From Candidatus Obscuribacterales bacterium (GTDB taxonomy: Bacteria; Cyanobacteriota; Vampirovibrionia; Obscuribacterales; Obscuribacteraceae), in assembly GCA_019747875.1 (NCBI GenBank), contig JAIEQI010000090.1, forward strand, positions 1 through 42,019: DNA of 42,019 nucleotides. The letters run 5' to 3'. Positions 16,479 through 25,540 of the stretch are shown here, piece by piece. The translations under genes and the position numbers were made by a program. A model generated the notes under the pieces. The model saw only the letters and a program-made list of their open reading frames with translations, did no database searches and was not told the DNA's origin. Within the stretch, counting starts at the first letter, position 1. The number at the start of each line of letters is the position of its first letter.

Positions 16479-16502
16479 GTTTGATCATGCTGTATGTCAA
16501 AC
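16479..16502. promoter_or_regulatory. TTTGA...TCAAA inverted repeat upstream of nar operon
   Basis: GTTTGA and TCAAAC are separated by 12 bases, 47 bp upstream of the first nar operon gene. The half-sites look like FNR/CRP-type TTGAT/ATCAA arms, but the spacing is wider than the usual FNR arrangement. It is a candidate anaerobic-control site at best. Confidence 0.3.
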
Positions 16503-16548
16503 TCACTAATCCAATGGGAGGATACTTTGGCTGACGAACGATGCAAGA

Positions 16549-17427
16549 ATGCAAATGAGCAAATGTGCTCGGCCTATGACTAAAGCAGAATGCGTTGTGA
16601 AGAATTATCAGATATTACCATTTGTCTTGTTCACGCTTATCGCGCTTAACGCTCATGCTGAAGCAGAGGAACCAGGGAAGCTTTTTCAAACCAAGTGCGC
16701 TAGCTGCCACACTGTTGGTAAAGGGCAACTGGTCGGTCCCGATTTAGTAACTGTCAAAAATTGGGAGAGCGATAAGTTGAGCGCGGCAGTAAGTAGAATG
16801 CAGTCAATGGCTGGACCTTTGAGCCAGGAAGAAATTGATACTCTAACAAACTTTCTCAAAACGTCGAACTCGCCCGAGGCTGATCCGATCAGCGCGGTGG
16901 ATCAAAAGAAGGATGTTTCATCAAGCGACTCCGACAAACTGGATGATACTGAAAGCAAAACTGGCAGTCTCGAAAATATTCAAGGAGAAGAGACTTCCTC
17001 TGATGGAAAAGTCAGGCAAGCGCTAATTGGCACATTAGAGGAAGGGGAAAAATTGTTCACTGGTCAAAAAGCATTTGTCAATGGTGGCATGTCATGCCTG
17101 GCATGTCATAGCTCATCAGATGGGCATGGAGCATTGGGCCCCAGCTTAACCAAAATTGGTGACAAAATGAACGAAGCTGCCCTTGTTACCGCTTGTCGTT
17201 TAACGCCGTATAAAGTGATGAAAGCCGCATATGAAAAACATCCGATAATAGATCAAGAAGCGGCTGATCTAGCAAAGTATTTGGTATCGACCAAATCGAA
17301 AATCCGAGCTGAGAGTCAACCCTTTGTCCCATACGGGTTTGCTGGTGCGCTAGTGCTAGTGCTTTCGATTGCAATCGGCTACCACAAACGTAATTCCGGC
17401 GTGCACTCAAAACTCCACAGGAGATAG
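16549..17427 (+). CDS. Dihaem cytochrome c, membrane-anchored (first nar operon gene)
   Basis: A 292-residue periplasmic electron carrier. A signal peptide (about 20-38) is followed by one c-type haem site at C50-H54 (CASCH) and a second at C183-H187 (CLACH). An acidic Ser/Asp-rich linker (about 108-155) joins the two domains, and a C-terminal membrane helix (about 262-278) anchors it. It stands where Thermus-type nar operons carry narC, a dihaem cytochrome c upstream of narG, so a similar role in passing electrons near nitrate reductase is likely. The stop codon lies four bases before the narG start. An ATG at 16576 is an equally possible start; no clear ribosome site decides. Confidence 0.88.
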   Translation: MQMSKCARPMTKAECVVKNYQILPFVLFTLIALNAHAEAEEPGKLFQTKCASCHTVGKGQLVGPDLVTVKNWESDKLSAAVSRMQSMAGPLSQEEIDTLTNFLKTSNSPEADPISAVDQKKDVSSSDSDKLDDTESKTGSLENIQGEETSSDGKVRQALIGTLEEGEKLFTGQKAFVNGGMSCLACHSSSDGHGALGPSLTKIGDKMNEAALVTACRLTPYKVMKAAYEKHPIIDQEAADLAKYLVSTKSKIRAESQPFVPYGFAGALVLVLSIAIGYHKRNSGVHSKLHRR

Positions 17428-17431
17428 GATC

Positions 17432-20400
17432 GTGGGATGGATTCGTGATGTATTTGCACCAAAGCAGCGGCAGTGGGAAGATATGTATCGCAGTCGCTGG
17501 CAGTATGACAAGATTGTTCGCAGCACACATGGTGTTAACTGCACTGGTTCTTGTAGTTGGAATGTTTATGTTAAAAGCGGAATAGTGACATGGGAGCTGC
17601 AAGCTCTCGACTACCCAACTATCAGCAAGGAAATTCCACCTCATGAGCCTCGCGGATGCCAGCGAGGAATTTCATGCTCCTGGTATTTGTACAGTCCCTT
17701 GCGTGTAAAGTATCCCTACATGCGCGGCGCATTAATAGATCTCTGGAGAAAGGCTCGGGCAGAGTATCCGGATAATCCTGTGGAAGCGTGGTCTTCAATA
17801 GTAAATGATGTCGAATCGAGAAAACGATACCAGAACGCTCGCGGAAAAGGTGGCTTCCGCAGAGTATCCTGGACGGAAATACACGAGATCTTGGCGGCTG
17901 CAAATATTTATACGATCCTGAAACACGGTCCTGATCGCATTGTTGGCTTCTCACCCATTCCAGCAATGTCAATGATTAGTTATGCCGCCGGTGCCAGATT
18001 TCTCCAATTGATGGGTGGAGTAAATCTTTCCTTCTATGACTGGTATTGTGATTTGCCACCAGCGTCACCCGAGATCTGGGGCGAGCAAACCGATGTTGCA
18101 GAGAGTGCTGATTGGTTTCATTCAAAGTTTGTCGCTACTGTTGGTTCCAATGTGCTTATGACTAGAACTCCTGACGCGCATTTTTTGGTGGAAGCCAGGC
18201 ATGCTGGTGCAAAGGTGGTCGTCTTCTCGCCTGACTTTTCGCAGGCCTCGAAGATTGCAGATGAATGGATTCCGATTCACCAGGGACAGGACGGTGCCTT
18301 CTGGATGGCTGTTAATCATGTCATTCTGAAGGAATTCTATGTGGATAAGCAAGTTGAATACTTCGTCGATTATGCCAAACGCTATACCAACCTTCCATTC
18401 CTTGTTTCCCTGGACAAAACGGCAAGCGGAAACTTTCGTCCAGGCAAGTTGTTAAGGCTTTCCCAGCTAGCCGACAGCGACGATGTCGAAAATGCTGATT
18501 GGAAGACACTTGTGCTCAATGGCAACACCGGAAAAACAGCTTCACTTGGCGGCACGGTAGGACATCGCTGGCAAGAGAAGAAGGGCGAATGGAATCTTAA
18601 ACTTAAGGATAGTGCAAGCGGCGATTCTGTGGATCCGATCCTCTTTATGAAAGACCATGCAGATCAAACAATTTCACTTGAGCTACCTGACTTTTCCGAT
18701 AGCACCGATAACCGTAGTGTGCTGCGGCAAGTGCCTGCAAAGTCCATCAGAACAAAGGATGGCGGATCTATTCTGGTAACAACTGCCTTTGAGATCCTTC
18801 TGTCTCAGTTTGGAATTGCACGGGGATTAAAAGGTGACTACCCTCAATCTTATGAGGAGCTGAGTGCTCCTTACACACCGGGCTGGCAAGAAAAATTCAC
18901 TGGGATTAAGGCTGAGGATTGTGTTAAGTTCGCTCGGGAATGGGCAAGAACTGCTGAGCTGAGCAAAGGCAAATGCTCGGTGATCATAGGAGCGGGGGCG
19001 AATCACTGGTACCACAATAATCTGATTTATAGGGCTGCAATTACATCTCTGGTGTTATGTGGCTGCGTCGGAGTTAATGGTGGTGGTTTGAATCACTACG
19101 TCGGCCAGGAAAAATTGGTGCCTCAAGCGTCTTGGGGACCGATCGCCTTTGCTACTGACTGGGCAGGGCCTCCGCGACTGCAAAATGCGCCATCTTTTCA
19201 CTATGTCCATTCCGATCAGTGGCGTTACGACCGAGAGATCAATGAGGTATGCCCTGTCGACGACAGTTCGTTCAGCTTGGCTCATGGGCACACAATTGAT
19301 AAACAGGCTTTGGCTGTGCGTAGCGGCTGGATGCCCTGTTATCCACAATTCAATAAGAGTAATTTCGAGATTGTTAACGACGCAAAGAATGCCGGAGCCA
19401 AAAGTGAAGATGATATTGTCAAATACGTAGTCGACTCTTTGAAGTCTCGCACAGTTAAATTCTCAATGGAGGATCCCGACGATCCTTCTTGTTTTCCGCG
19501 CCTCTGGTACATTTGGCGAGGTAATGCGCTGATGTCTTCGGCCAAAGGACATGAATACTTTCTCAAGCACTATCTTGGTACTCACAACAATACGATTGCT
19601 GATGAACAAGCAAAGGATTTCGTAAAGGATGTAACTTGGCACGACAAAGTTGACTTGGGAAAGATGGACCTCGTGGTTGATCTAAACTTTCGCATGGACA
19701 CATCTGCGCTTTATTCGGACATTGTTCTTCCAGCTGCAACTTTCTACGAGAAGCATGATCTGAACTCGACTGACATGCATACCTTTATTCACCCATTGCA
19801 GCCGGCTGTGCCACCCTGCTGGGAGTCGAAATCAGATTGGGATATTTTCAAAGGAATCGCATTTTCTACATCTGAGTTGGCAAAAAAGTTTATCCCTGAG
19901 CCGATGAAGGATCTTTTGGTATCGCCTTTGATGCACGATACTCCAGCCGAATTGGCGCAACCGACCGTAAAGGATTGGCTTAAAGGTGAGTGTCAGGCCA
20001 TTCCTGGCAAAACGATGCCTGCAATTAAGACAGTCATGCGAGACTACGTCAATCTGTACAACAGATTTATTTCGTTGGGACCAAATTTCAGGAACAATGG
20101 TTTGGCCGTGCATGGTTGCCACTACGATGTTGCCGATTGGTATGACGAGTATCAAAAGAACAACCCTGTGGAGACCTGGGACGGCAACAAGTATCCATCT
20201 TTGAAGGAGGCAATGGACACCGCTAATGTCATTTTGACTTTTGCTGCAGAAACCAATGGAGAAATGGCATACCGTGCTTATCTGTCGGAGTCAAAGAAAA
20301 CCGGCATCGACCACACTCATTTGGCGAACGATACAAGAGCCGTGAGAATGACATTCGACGACCTGCGAGCGCAGCCCAGAAGAGTGCTGACATCACCATA

Positions 20401-21067
20401 TTGGACTGGTATTACTGCGAAAGACAGGACATATTCAGCGTACTGCCAAAATGTTGAAGAGCTGATTCCCTGGCGGACGTTGACGGGAAGGCAAGAGTTG
20501 TATCTTGACCATGAAGCGTATGTTGCCTATGGAGAGCAAGTGCCTACTTATAAGCCGAGAGCAGAACTCCATCAAACGCTTGATCTGGCGAAATCGAAAA
20601 ACGAGGGTGGCTCCCTGGTTCTGAATTATCTGACGCCACACGGGAAGTGGCATATCCATTCGACATTCGGTGATACATTGCGCATGAAGACTCTTTCACG
20701 CGGGATTGAGCCGATTTGGCTGAATGATAAAGATGCCGACATGGCCGGAATTGTCGATAACGATTGGGTCGAGATTTACAACGATCACGGTGTAGTTTGT
20801 ACTCGCGCCGTAGTAAGTGCAAGAATTCCGCGTGGCATTTCTATGATTTATCATTCACCGGAAAGAACATTATCTGTTCCCAAATCACCAGAGCGCGGAA
20901 TGAAGAGGGCCGGTGGACACAACAGCCTGACGAGAATTAGATTGAAGCCGCTTTTCATGATTGGTGGCTACGCTCAGTTTACCTACGGTTTCAACTACTG
21001 GGGCCCGCAGGGGATCAATCGCGATACTTTCGTGATTGTCAAAAAGCTGCCTGACCCGAGTTTTTAG
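17432..21067 (+). CDS. narG: Respiratory nitrate reductase alpha subunit, NarG
   Basis: A 1211-residue molybdenum (bis-MGD) catalytic subunit that reduces nitrate to nitrite. The FS0 iron-sulphur cluster ligands are H33, C37, C41 and C76 (HGVNCTGSC and PRGCQRG), with the same spacing as in E. coli NarG. The YDWYCDLPPASPEIWGEQTD segment carries the region of the Mo-ligand aspartate. No Tat signal precedes the mature part, so the enzyme should face the cytoplasm, as in the E. coli type. The GTG start at 17432 has AGGAG eight bases upstream, four bases after the cytochrome stop. Length is close to the usual 1220-1250. narH follows after 10 bp. Confidence 0.97.
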   Translation: MGWIRDVFAPKQRQWEDMYRSRWQYDKIVRSTHGVNCTGSCSWNVYVKSGIVTWELQALDYPTISKEIPPHEPRGCQRGISCSWYLYSPLRVKYPYMRGALIDLWRKARAEYPDNPVEAWSSIVNDVESRKRYQNARGKGGFRRVSWTEIHEILAAANIYTILKHGPDRIVGFSPIPAMSMISYAAGARFLQLMGGVNLSFYDWYCDLPPASPEIWGEQTDVAESADWFHSKFVATVGSNVLMTRTPDAHFLVEARHAGAKVVVFSPDFSQASKIADEWIPIHQGQDGAFWMAVNHVILKEFYVDKQVEYFVDYAKRYTNLPFLVSLDKTASGNFRPGKLLRLSQLADSDDVENADWKTLVLNGNTGKTASLGGTVGHRWQEKKGEWNLKLKDSASGDSVDPILFMKDHADQTISLELPDFSDSTDNRSVLRQVPAKSIRTKDGGSILVTTAFEILLSQFGIARGLKGDYPQSYEELSAPYTPGWQEKFTGIKAEDCVKFAREWARTAELSKGKCSVIIGAGANHWYHNNLIYRAAITSLVLCGCVGVNGGGLNHYVGQEKLVPQASWGPIAFATDWAGPPRLQNAPSFHYVHSDQWRYDREINEVCPVDDSSFSLAHGHTIDKQALAVRSGWMPCYPQFNKSNFEIVNDAKNAGAKSEDDIVKYVVDSLKSRTVKFSMEDPDDPSCFPRLWYIWRGNALMSSAKGHEYFLKHYLGTHNNTIADEQAKDFVKDVTWHDKVDLGKMDLVVDLNFRMDTSALYSDIVLPAATFYEKHDLNSTDMHTFIHPLQPAVPPCWESKSDWDIFKGIAFSTSELAKKFIPEPMKDLLVSPLMHDTPAELAQPTVKDWLKGECQAIPGKTMPAIKTVMRDYVNLYNRFISLGPNFRNNGLAVHGCHYDVADWYDEYQKNNPVETWDGNKYPSLKEAMDTANVILTFAAETNGEMAYRAYLSESKKTGIDHTHLANDTRAVRMTFDDLRAQPRRVLTSPYWTGITAKDRTYSAYCQNVEELIPWRTLTGRQELYLDHEAYVAYGEQVPTYKPRAELHQTLDLAKSKNEGGSLVLNYLTPHGKWHIHSTFGDTLRMKTLSRGIEPIWLNDKDADMAGIVDNDWVEIYNDHGVVCTRAVVSARIPRGISMIYHSPERTLSVPKSPERGMKRAGGHNSLTRIRLKPLFMIGGYAQFTYGFNYWGPQGINRDTFVIVKKLPDPSF

Positions 21068-21077
21068 GAGAAAGGCA

Positions 21078-22568
21078 ATGGATATTCGCGCCCAAGTTTC
21101 AATGGTCTTTCACCTCGATAAATGTATTGGCTGCCATACTTGCAGTTTGGCCTGCAAAAACGTTTGGACAGACCGTCCTGGTGCCGAATATATGTGGTGG
21201 AACAACGTTGAGACAAAGCCAGGAACAGGGTTTCCTACGCTCTGGGAGGACCAGTCCCATTATAAGGGCGGATGGAAACTGAACGGAAAAAATCTGGAGC
21301 TGCTGTCTCAAAATAAACTGGATGCTTTCATCAAGCTTTTCTATAACCCTAATCAACCCGGTTTGGAAGACTATTATGAACCGTGGACCTACCAGTACGA
21401 GAATCTGTTTACCGCCCCTGAAGGCGACGATCAACCGACCGCAATTCCTGTTTCCCAGATCACCGGCGAGCCTGTCGATATAGTTGCTGGGCCGAATTGG
21501 GATGACGACTTATCAGGTTCACCACTATACGCTGAAAATGATGTAAACCTGGATGAGCTGACGGATGAAGAGCGTGAGCAGCTATTTGAAATCGAGCGAA
21601 TCTCGATGATGTATTTGCCGCGCATCTGTAACCACTGTGCAAATCCAAGTTGTGTGGCATCGTGCCCTTCTGGAGCACTTTATAAGCGCGGTGAAGATGG
21701 AATTGTTCTGGTCAATCAAGACATGTGTAAAGGGTGGCGAGCTTGTGTAACCGCCTGCCCTTATAAGAAGATCTATTACAACTGGAAAACCGGCAAATCT
21801 GAAAAATGCATTCTTTGCTATCCGAAGTTGGAGACAGGACAAGTTCCAAACTGCTTCCAGTCTTGCGTCGGACGAATCAGGTATCTAGGGGTGCTCCTCT
21901 ATGATGCAGATCGCATTGCCGCCTGCATGTCAGTGCCGAATCATGCCTTGATCGAATCTCAAAGATCGGCAATCTGCGATCCGTATGATCCCAAAATTAT
22001 CGCACTTGCTAGAAAAAATGGTATTAGCGAAGAGTTTATCGACGCCGCGCAGAAATCTCCTATCTATAAATACGTAATGAAGTGGAAGCTGGCATTGCCT
22101 TTGCACATTGAATACAGGACCATGCCTATGCTCTTCTACGTTCCGCCATTGCTGCCTGTTATGGGCAAAATGGATAACGGACATTATGCCAACACTATAG
22201 ATGGATTCTTTAGCGGGCTTGAGAGCGCTCGATTGCCGATTAAGTATCTAGCCAATTTGTTCAGCGCCGGAAACGTCGAGATCATCGAATACGTAATGAA
22301 AAAATTGATCGCGGTGCGCTATTACCGCCGCTCCCTGGATATGGGTGATATCGATCTGGTGCAGATTAATAGAATGATGCGAGAGGGTAATGTAAGCCCT
22401 GAAGAGGCAGAGGAGATCTACAGGTTGACGGCATTGGCAACTGTCGATCAACGCTTTGTTATCCCACCGTTACAGCGCGAGGAAGCGATTTCAGAGACGT
22501 GCAACCCGGAGCTTTGCAGAGGATCTTGCGGGCTCGGAGTGCCGGTGAATGTGGAGAGAGGACCATGA
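21078..22568 (+). CDS. narH: Nitrate reductase beta subunit, NarH
   Basis: A 496-residue electron-transfer subunit that carries electrons from NarI to NarG through four iron-sulphur clusters. The first cysteine group is C16-C19-C22-C26 (CIGCHTCSLAC), identical in spacing to E. coli NarH. Later groups include CNHCANPSCVASCPSG, and KGWRACVTACPYKK in which Trp replaces one Cys, the mark of the 3Fe-4S cluster. EKCILCYP and the NCFQSCVGRIRY segment complete the set. ATG at 21078 follows AGGAG; the upstream in-frame ATG lies inside narG. The stop overlaps the narJ start (ATGA). Confidence 0.97.
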   Translation: MDIRAQVSMVFHLDKCIGCHTCSLACKNVWTDRPGAEYMWWNNVETKPGTGFPTLWEDQSHYKGGWKLNGKNLELLSQNKLDAFIKLFYNPNQPGLEDYYEPWTYQYENLFTAPEGDDQPTAIPVSQITGEPVDIVAGPNWDDDLSGSPLYAENDVNLDELTDEEREQLFEIERISMMYLPRICNHCANPSCVASCPSGALYKRGEDGIVLVNQDMCKGWRACVTACPYKKIYYNWKTGKSEKCILCYPKLETGQVPNCFQSCVGRIRYLGVLLYDADRIAACMSVPNHALIESQRSAICDPYDPKIIALARKNGISEEFIDAAQKSPIYKYVMKWKLALPLHIEYRTMPMLFYVPPLLPVMGKMDNGHYANTIDGFFSGLESARLPIKYLANLFSAGNVEIIEYVMKKLIAVRYYRRSLDMGDIDLVQINRMMREGNVSPEEAEEIYRLTALATVDQRFVIPPLQREEAISETCNPELCRGSCGLGVPVNVERGP

Positions 22569-23113
22569 TAACAGAATTGAGACGACCAAAAGCTAGAGCG
22601 CTTGCTGCCTTTGCAGACCTTCTGAAGTACCCGCGAGAAGATTACTTAGAAAAATGCAAGCTAGCCAAAAGCTCTGTAGAGATCTTTTACCCACAGGTCA
22701 GTCAACTAATGGCTGTTTTTTGCTCGAAGATCAAGGAATTGTCTTTCGATCAGACTGAAGAAATCTTCACCCGCACCTTTGATATGGCTCCCATTTGCAA
22801 TCCTTATGTGACCACATATCTATACGGCGATGAGAACTTTGAACGCGGCACTTTTATGACTCTCCTAGCTCAGCGCTATAAAGAAAGTAACTTCGAATTA
22901 ACCGGTGAACTCCCAGATCACATAGCGGTAATTTTGGAGTTTGCCCCGCAGTTCGATCAAGATGAGTTCAATGAGCTTTGTGAGTTTTGCCTCAAACACA
23001 CTCTTGGAGAAATGACAAATTCATTGGATCAAGCCGGCAGCATATATTCCAATCTGTTCAAATCTTTGATGGCGATTCTTGATACGGGCACACCGGAGGT
23101 CACAAAGACATGA
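22565..23113 (+). CDS. narJ: Nitrate reductase assembly chaperone, NarJ
   Basis: A 182-residue all-helical protein of the NarJ/TorD family, which holds apo-NarGH until the molybdenum cofactor is inserted and the complex docks on NarI. Family features include AFADLLKYPREDY near the N-terminus, FTRTFDMAPICNPYVTTYLYGDE (a NarJ-type core, shown here in parts) and LPDHIAVILEFA. The ATG overlaps the narH stop by four bases and the stop overlaps the next start by four bases, so it is tightly coupled. It is somewhat shorter than the E. coli 236-residue protein. Confidence 0.92.
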   Translation: MITELRRPKARALAAFADLLKYPREDYLEKCKLAKSSVEIFYPQVSQLMAVFCSKIKELSFDQTEEIFTRTFDMAPICNPYVTTYLYGDENFERGTFMTLLAQRYKESNFELTGELPDHIAVILEFAPQFDQDEFNELCEFCLKHTLGEMTNSLDQAGSIYSNLFKSLMAILDTGTPEVTKT

Positions 23114-24426
23114 TGGACACCTTCTTATTCATTGCTCTGCCTTACGTTGCATTTGTAATTTGCGTGATTGGCACTATCATTCGCATCAAGAAATGGCCGG
23201 TCAGCTACTCTGCACTATCCTCACAGTTTCTCGAACCTAAGGCCTTGATGTGGGGATCTGTTCCCTGGCACATTGGAATTGTCGTAATCACAGTTGGACA
23301 CTTGCTGGCGTTCTGTTTCCCAGGACTCTGGCAGTCAATGATGGGAAAAGCTGAAATCTTACTTGCCACTGAAACAATCGGATTTGCAGCCGGCGTCGTT
23401 TGCCTTGCCGGGCTGATTGTGTTGATCTTGCGCAGAATCGGTTCGTCGAAGGTCCAGGCGGTGACAAGTACTATGGATCTGATCATTCTCGGCTTACTTC
23501 TTGCGCAAGTATTGCTCGGCCTGGCTGTCGCGCTCCATTATAAATACGGCGCTGCTTGGGTATCCGGCACTGCTTCTCCCTATCTTTTCAGTCTATTCAC
23601 GTTGCAACCAAATTTGCAATTCATTCAAGATCTTCCGGTGGCGGTAAAGGCTCACATGGTACTTGCCTATCTTCTCATTTTGCTAATTCCATTCTCGAGA
23701 TTGATTCACATGTTTGCAGTACCTTTGCAGTATGTTTTTCGACCAGCACAAAATGTTGTTTGGAATAATCCAAGACATTCGGAGGCATCGGAAGCAAACT
23801 ACCAGCAAGAAGAAGCCCGCCGAGAATTCATAAAAGGGGCAGCTGGAATCACTCTTGGTTGTGGCGTTCTGGCAATAGGAACTGTCGACAAAGTTTATAA
23901 CTTCTTCTTTGGTCCTCGACTGAGTGCAAAGGAGGAAGAGGAAATCATGTCCACGCGGCTGAAGCGACTTCAAATGACTGCCAATCAAAGAAAGTTGGAA
24001 CTTGAGCGGCAAACTAGTAACTTTATTCTCGTTTCTGCCTTGTCTGATTTGAAAGCCAACGAAGGCAAATACTTCATTGATTTCAACATGAACACGGCAA
24101 TGGCATTTGCTGGTGAAGACGGTTTACCGATTCTGATGTCGGCTAAATGTACTCATCTTGGTTGCACTGTCAGTAATCAAGTCGACGAGAAAGGTCAGGT
24201 CTTGTGTCCCTGCCATGTTTCTTTCTTCGATGTGAAAACAGGAAAACCAAACGCTGGCGCGCCGGCGAAAAATCCTCTTCCAATGCTGCCCTGGGCGATT
24301 ATGGATAAACGGGGAAAAGTAATAGCCGAGCGCGCAGCGTCCGGACAGATAACGGGTGACACTGCTCTTTCCTCGATAAAAGAATGCAATGTATATATCA
24401 CGCGCGATCTGGAGGGCAAGGCATGA
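23110..24426 (+). CDS. narI: NarI-Rieske fusion: nitrate reductase gamma subunit plus 2Fe-2S domain
   Basis: A 438-residue fusion. Residues 1-225 are NarI, five membrane helices with haem b ligands H54, H64, H182 and H200, matching E. coli H56, H66, H187 and H205. Residues 237-242 are a twin-arginine-like ARREFIK, followed by a sixth membrane helix. Residues about 300-420 are a Rieske domain with C347-H349-C352 (CTHLGC) and C366-C368-H369 (CPCH). NarI normally takes quinol electrons to NarH; Rieske proteins take them to cytochrome c in bc complexes. The Tat-like motif suggests the Rieske part is exported to the periplasm. ATGA overlaps couple it to narJ and to the cytochrome b gene. Confidence 0.93.
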   Translation: MMDTFLFIALPYVAFVICVIGTIIRIKKWPVSYSALSSQFLEPKALMWGSVPWHIGIVVITVGHLLAFCFPGLWQSMMGKAEILLATETIGFAAGVVCLAGLIVLILRRIGSSKVQAVTSTMDLIILGLLLAQVLLGLAVALHYKYGAAWVSGTASPYLFSLFTLQPNLQFIQDLPVAVKAHMVLAYLLILLIPFSRLIHMFAVPLQYVFRPAQNVVWNNPRHSEASEANYQQEEARREFIKGAAGITLGCGVLAIGTVDKVYNFFFGPRLSAKEEEEIMSTRLKRLQMTANQRKLELERQTSNFILVSALSDLKANEGKYFIDFNMNTAMAFAGEDGLPILMSAKCTHLGCTVSNQVDEKGQVLCPCHVSFFDVKTGKPNAGAPAKNPLPMLPWAIMDKRGKVIAERAASGQITGDTALSSIKECNVYITRDLEGKA

Positions 24427-25529
24427 GTTCCGGACATCCGCGTACTTCCAAAAACCTTTTATCGTTCATTGCCGATAGATTCCCTGTCGATAAGTTGAAC
24501 TTCCATCACATGGTGGAGGAGAAGCGCGTGCCCATTCACAGGATGAGCTGGGGATACTATACCGGTGGATTGACGGCTCTATTTTTCTTGATTCAAGTGG
24601 TCACCGGTCTGTTTTTGTTGTTTTACTACCAGCCTACAGTTAGCGATGCTAACATCTCTGTCGAATTTATTTCGCACCACGTGGCTGGCGGCGCCCTGAT
24701 CAGAAACATGCACGCCTGGTCGTCATCATGCATGATTTTCAGCGCCATAGTTCATTTGCTCACGGCATTTGCAATGAAGGCATTCGATAAGCCTCGCGAA
24801 ATAACCTGGATCAGCGGAGTGCTTCTTCTGTTAATTACTTTTGCATTCGGTTTTACGGGGTACTTGCTGCCCTGGAACCAGATTGCGGTCAATGCAACCA
24901 AAGTAGGCCTGCAATCAGTCGAAGATTTGTCTCAATGCCTACCGCCGTTTTTAGCTGGACTTCCGCGGGTGTTAAGAGAGACATTTCAAGGCGAGGCTTC
25001 AATTGGGCAATCGACGCTCGGTCGGTTCTATGCAATGCATATAGTCTTGTTGCCTCTGGCTATTGCATCATTGTTAGGCTTGCATCTTCTATGCGTTCAA
25101 TTACATGGCATGAGCAAGGGCGTGGACAAAGAAACTGACAAGAGCGAAAGATTCTTTCCGTTTTTCATTTTCAAAGATCTCTTTATTTGGGCAATCGTAT
25201 TTTTAGGTCTCTTTACGGTTTCAATCTGCGTCCCATTTGATTCCTTTCTACCATATCCTTTGTTGGCACCATACGATCCTCTGGCAGCAACTCCGCCTGG
25301 CATCAAGCCCGAATGGTACTTCTATTTCGTCTATTACCCCCTGGAAATGCTTCCATTTCCTGTGATAGTTGCTTTGAGCAACATCCTGATGGCAGTTCTA
25401 TTTTTAACTCCATGGATATTCAAGGGGACGAGCCGACGAACACTGCAAACCTTGGCTCTGTCTGCGACAGCTTACCTGATAGTAATGACTCTCTTCGGAG
25501 AGCAGATCGTGCATTTTGTGAAACCGTGA
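24423..25529 (+). CDS. Cytochrome b of bc/b6-type complex (b6 and subunit IV in one chain)
   Basis: A 368-residue membrane protein. The haem b ligands are H97, H111, H206 and H221; the second pair has 14 residues between, the b6 spacing, against 13 in mitochondrial-type cytochrome b. The Qo-site motif PEWY lies at 296-299 in the subunit-IV-like half, so b6 and IV are one chain. Where plant b6 has Cys35, which binds haem c_i, this protein has Tyr46 (GYYTGG), so that haem should not be covalently held. The ATG overlaps the narI-Rieske stop. With that Rieske domain it supplies the core of a bc-type complex that oxidises quinol and feeds cytochrome c. Confidence 0.93.
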   Translation: MSSGHPRTSKNLLSFIADRFPVDKLNFHHMVEEKRVPIHRMSWGYYTGGLTALFFLIQVVTGLFLLFYYQPTVSDANISVEFISHHVAGGALIRNMHAWSSSCMIFSAIVHLLTAFAMKAFDKPREITWISGVLLLLITFAFGFTGYLLPWNQIAVNATKVGLQSVEDLSQCLPPFLAGLPRVLRETFQGEASIGQSTLGRFYAMHIVLLPLAIASLLGLHLLCVQLHGMSKGVDKETDKSERFFPFFIFKDLFIWAIVFLGLFTVSICVPFDSFLPYPLLAPYDPLAATPPGIKPEWYFYFVYYPLEMLPFPVIVALSNILMAVLFLTPWIFKGTSRRTLQTLALSATAYLIVMTLFGEQIVHFVKP

Positions 25530-25540
25530 GGACTAAAGCA

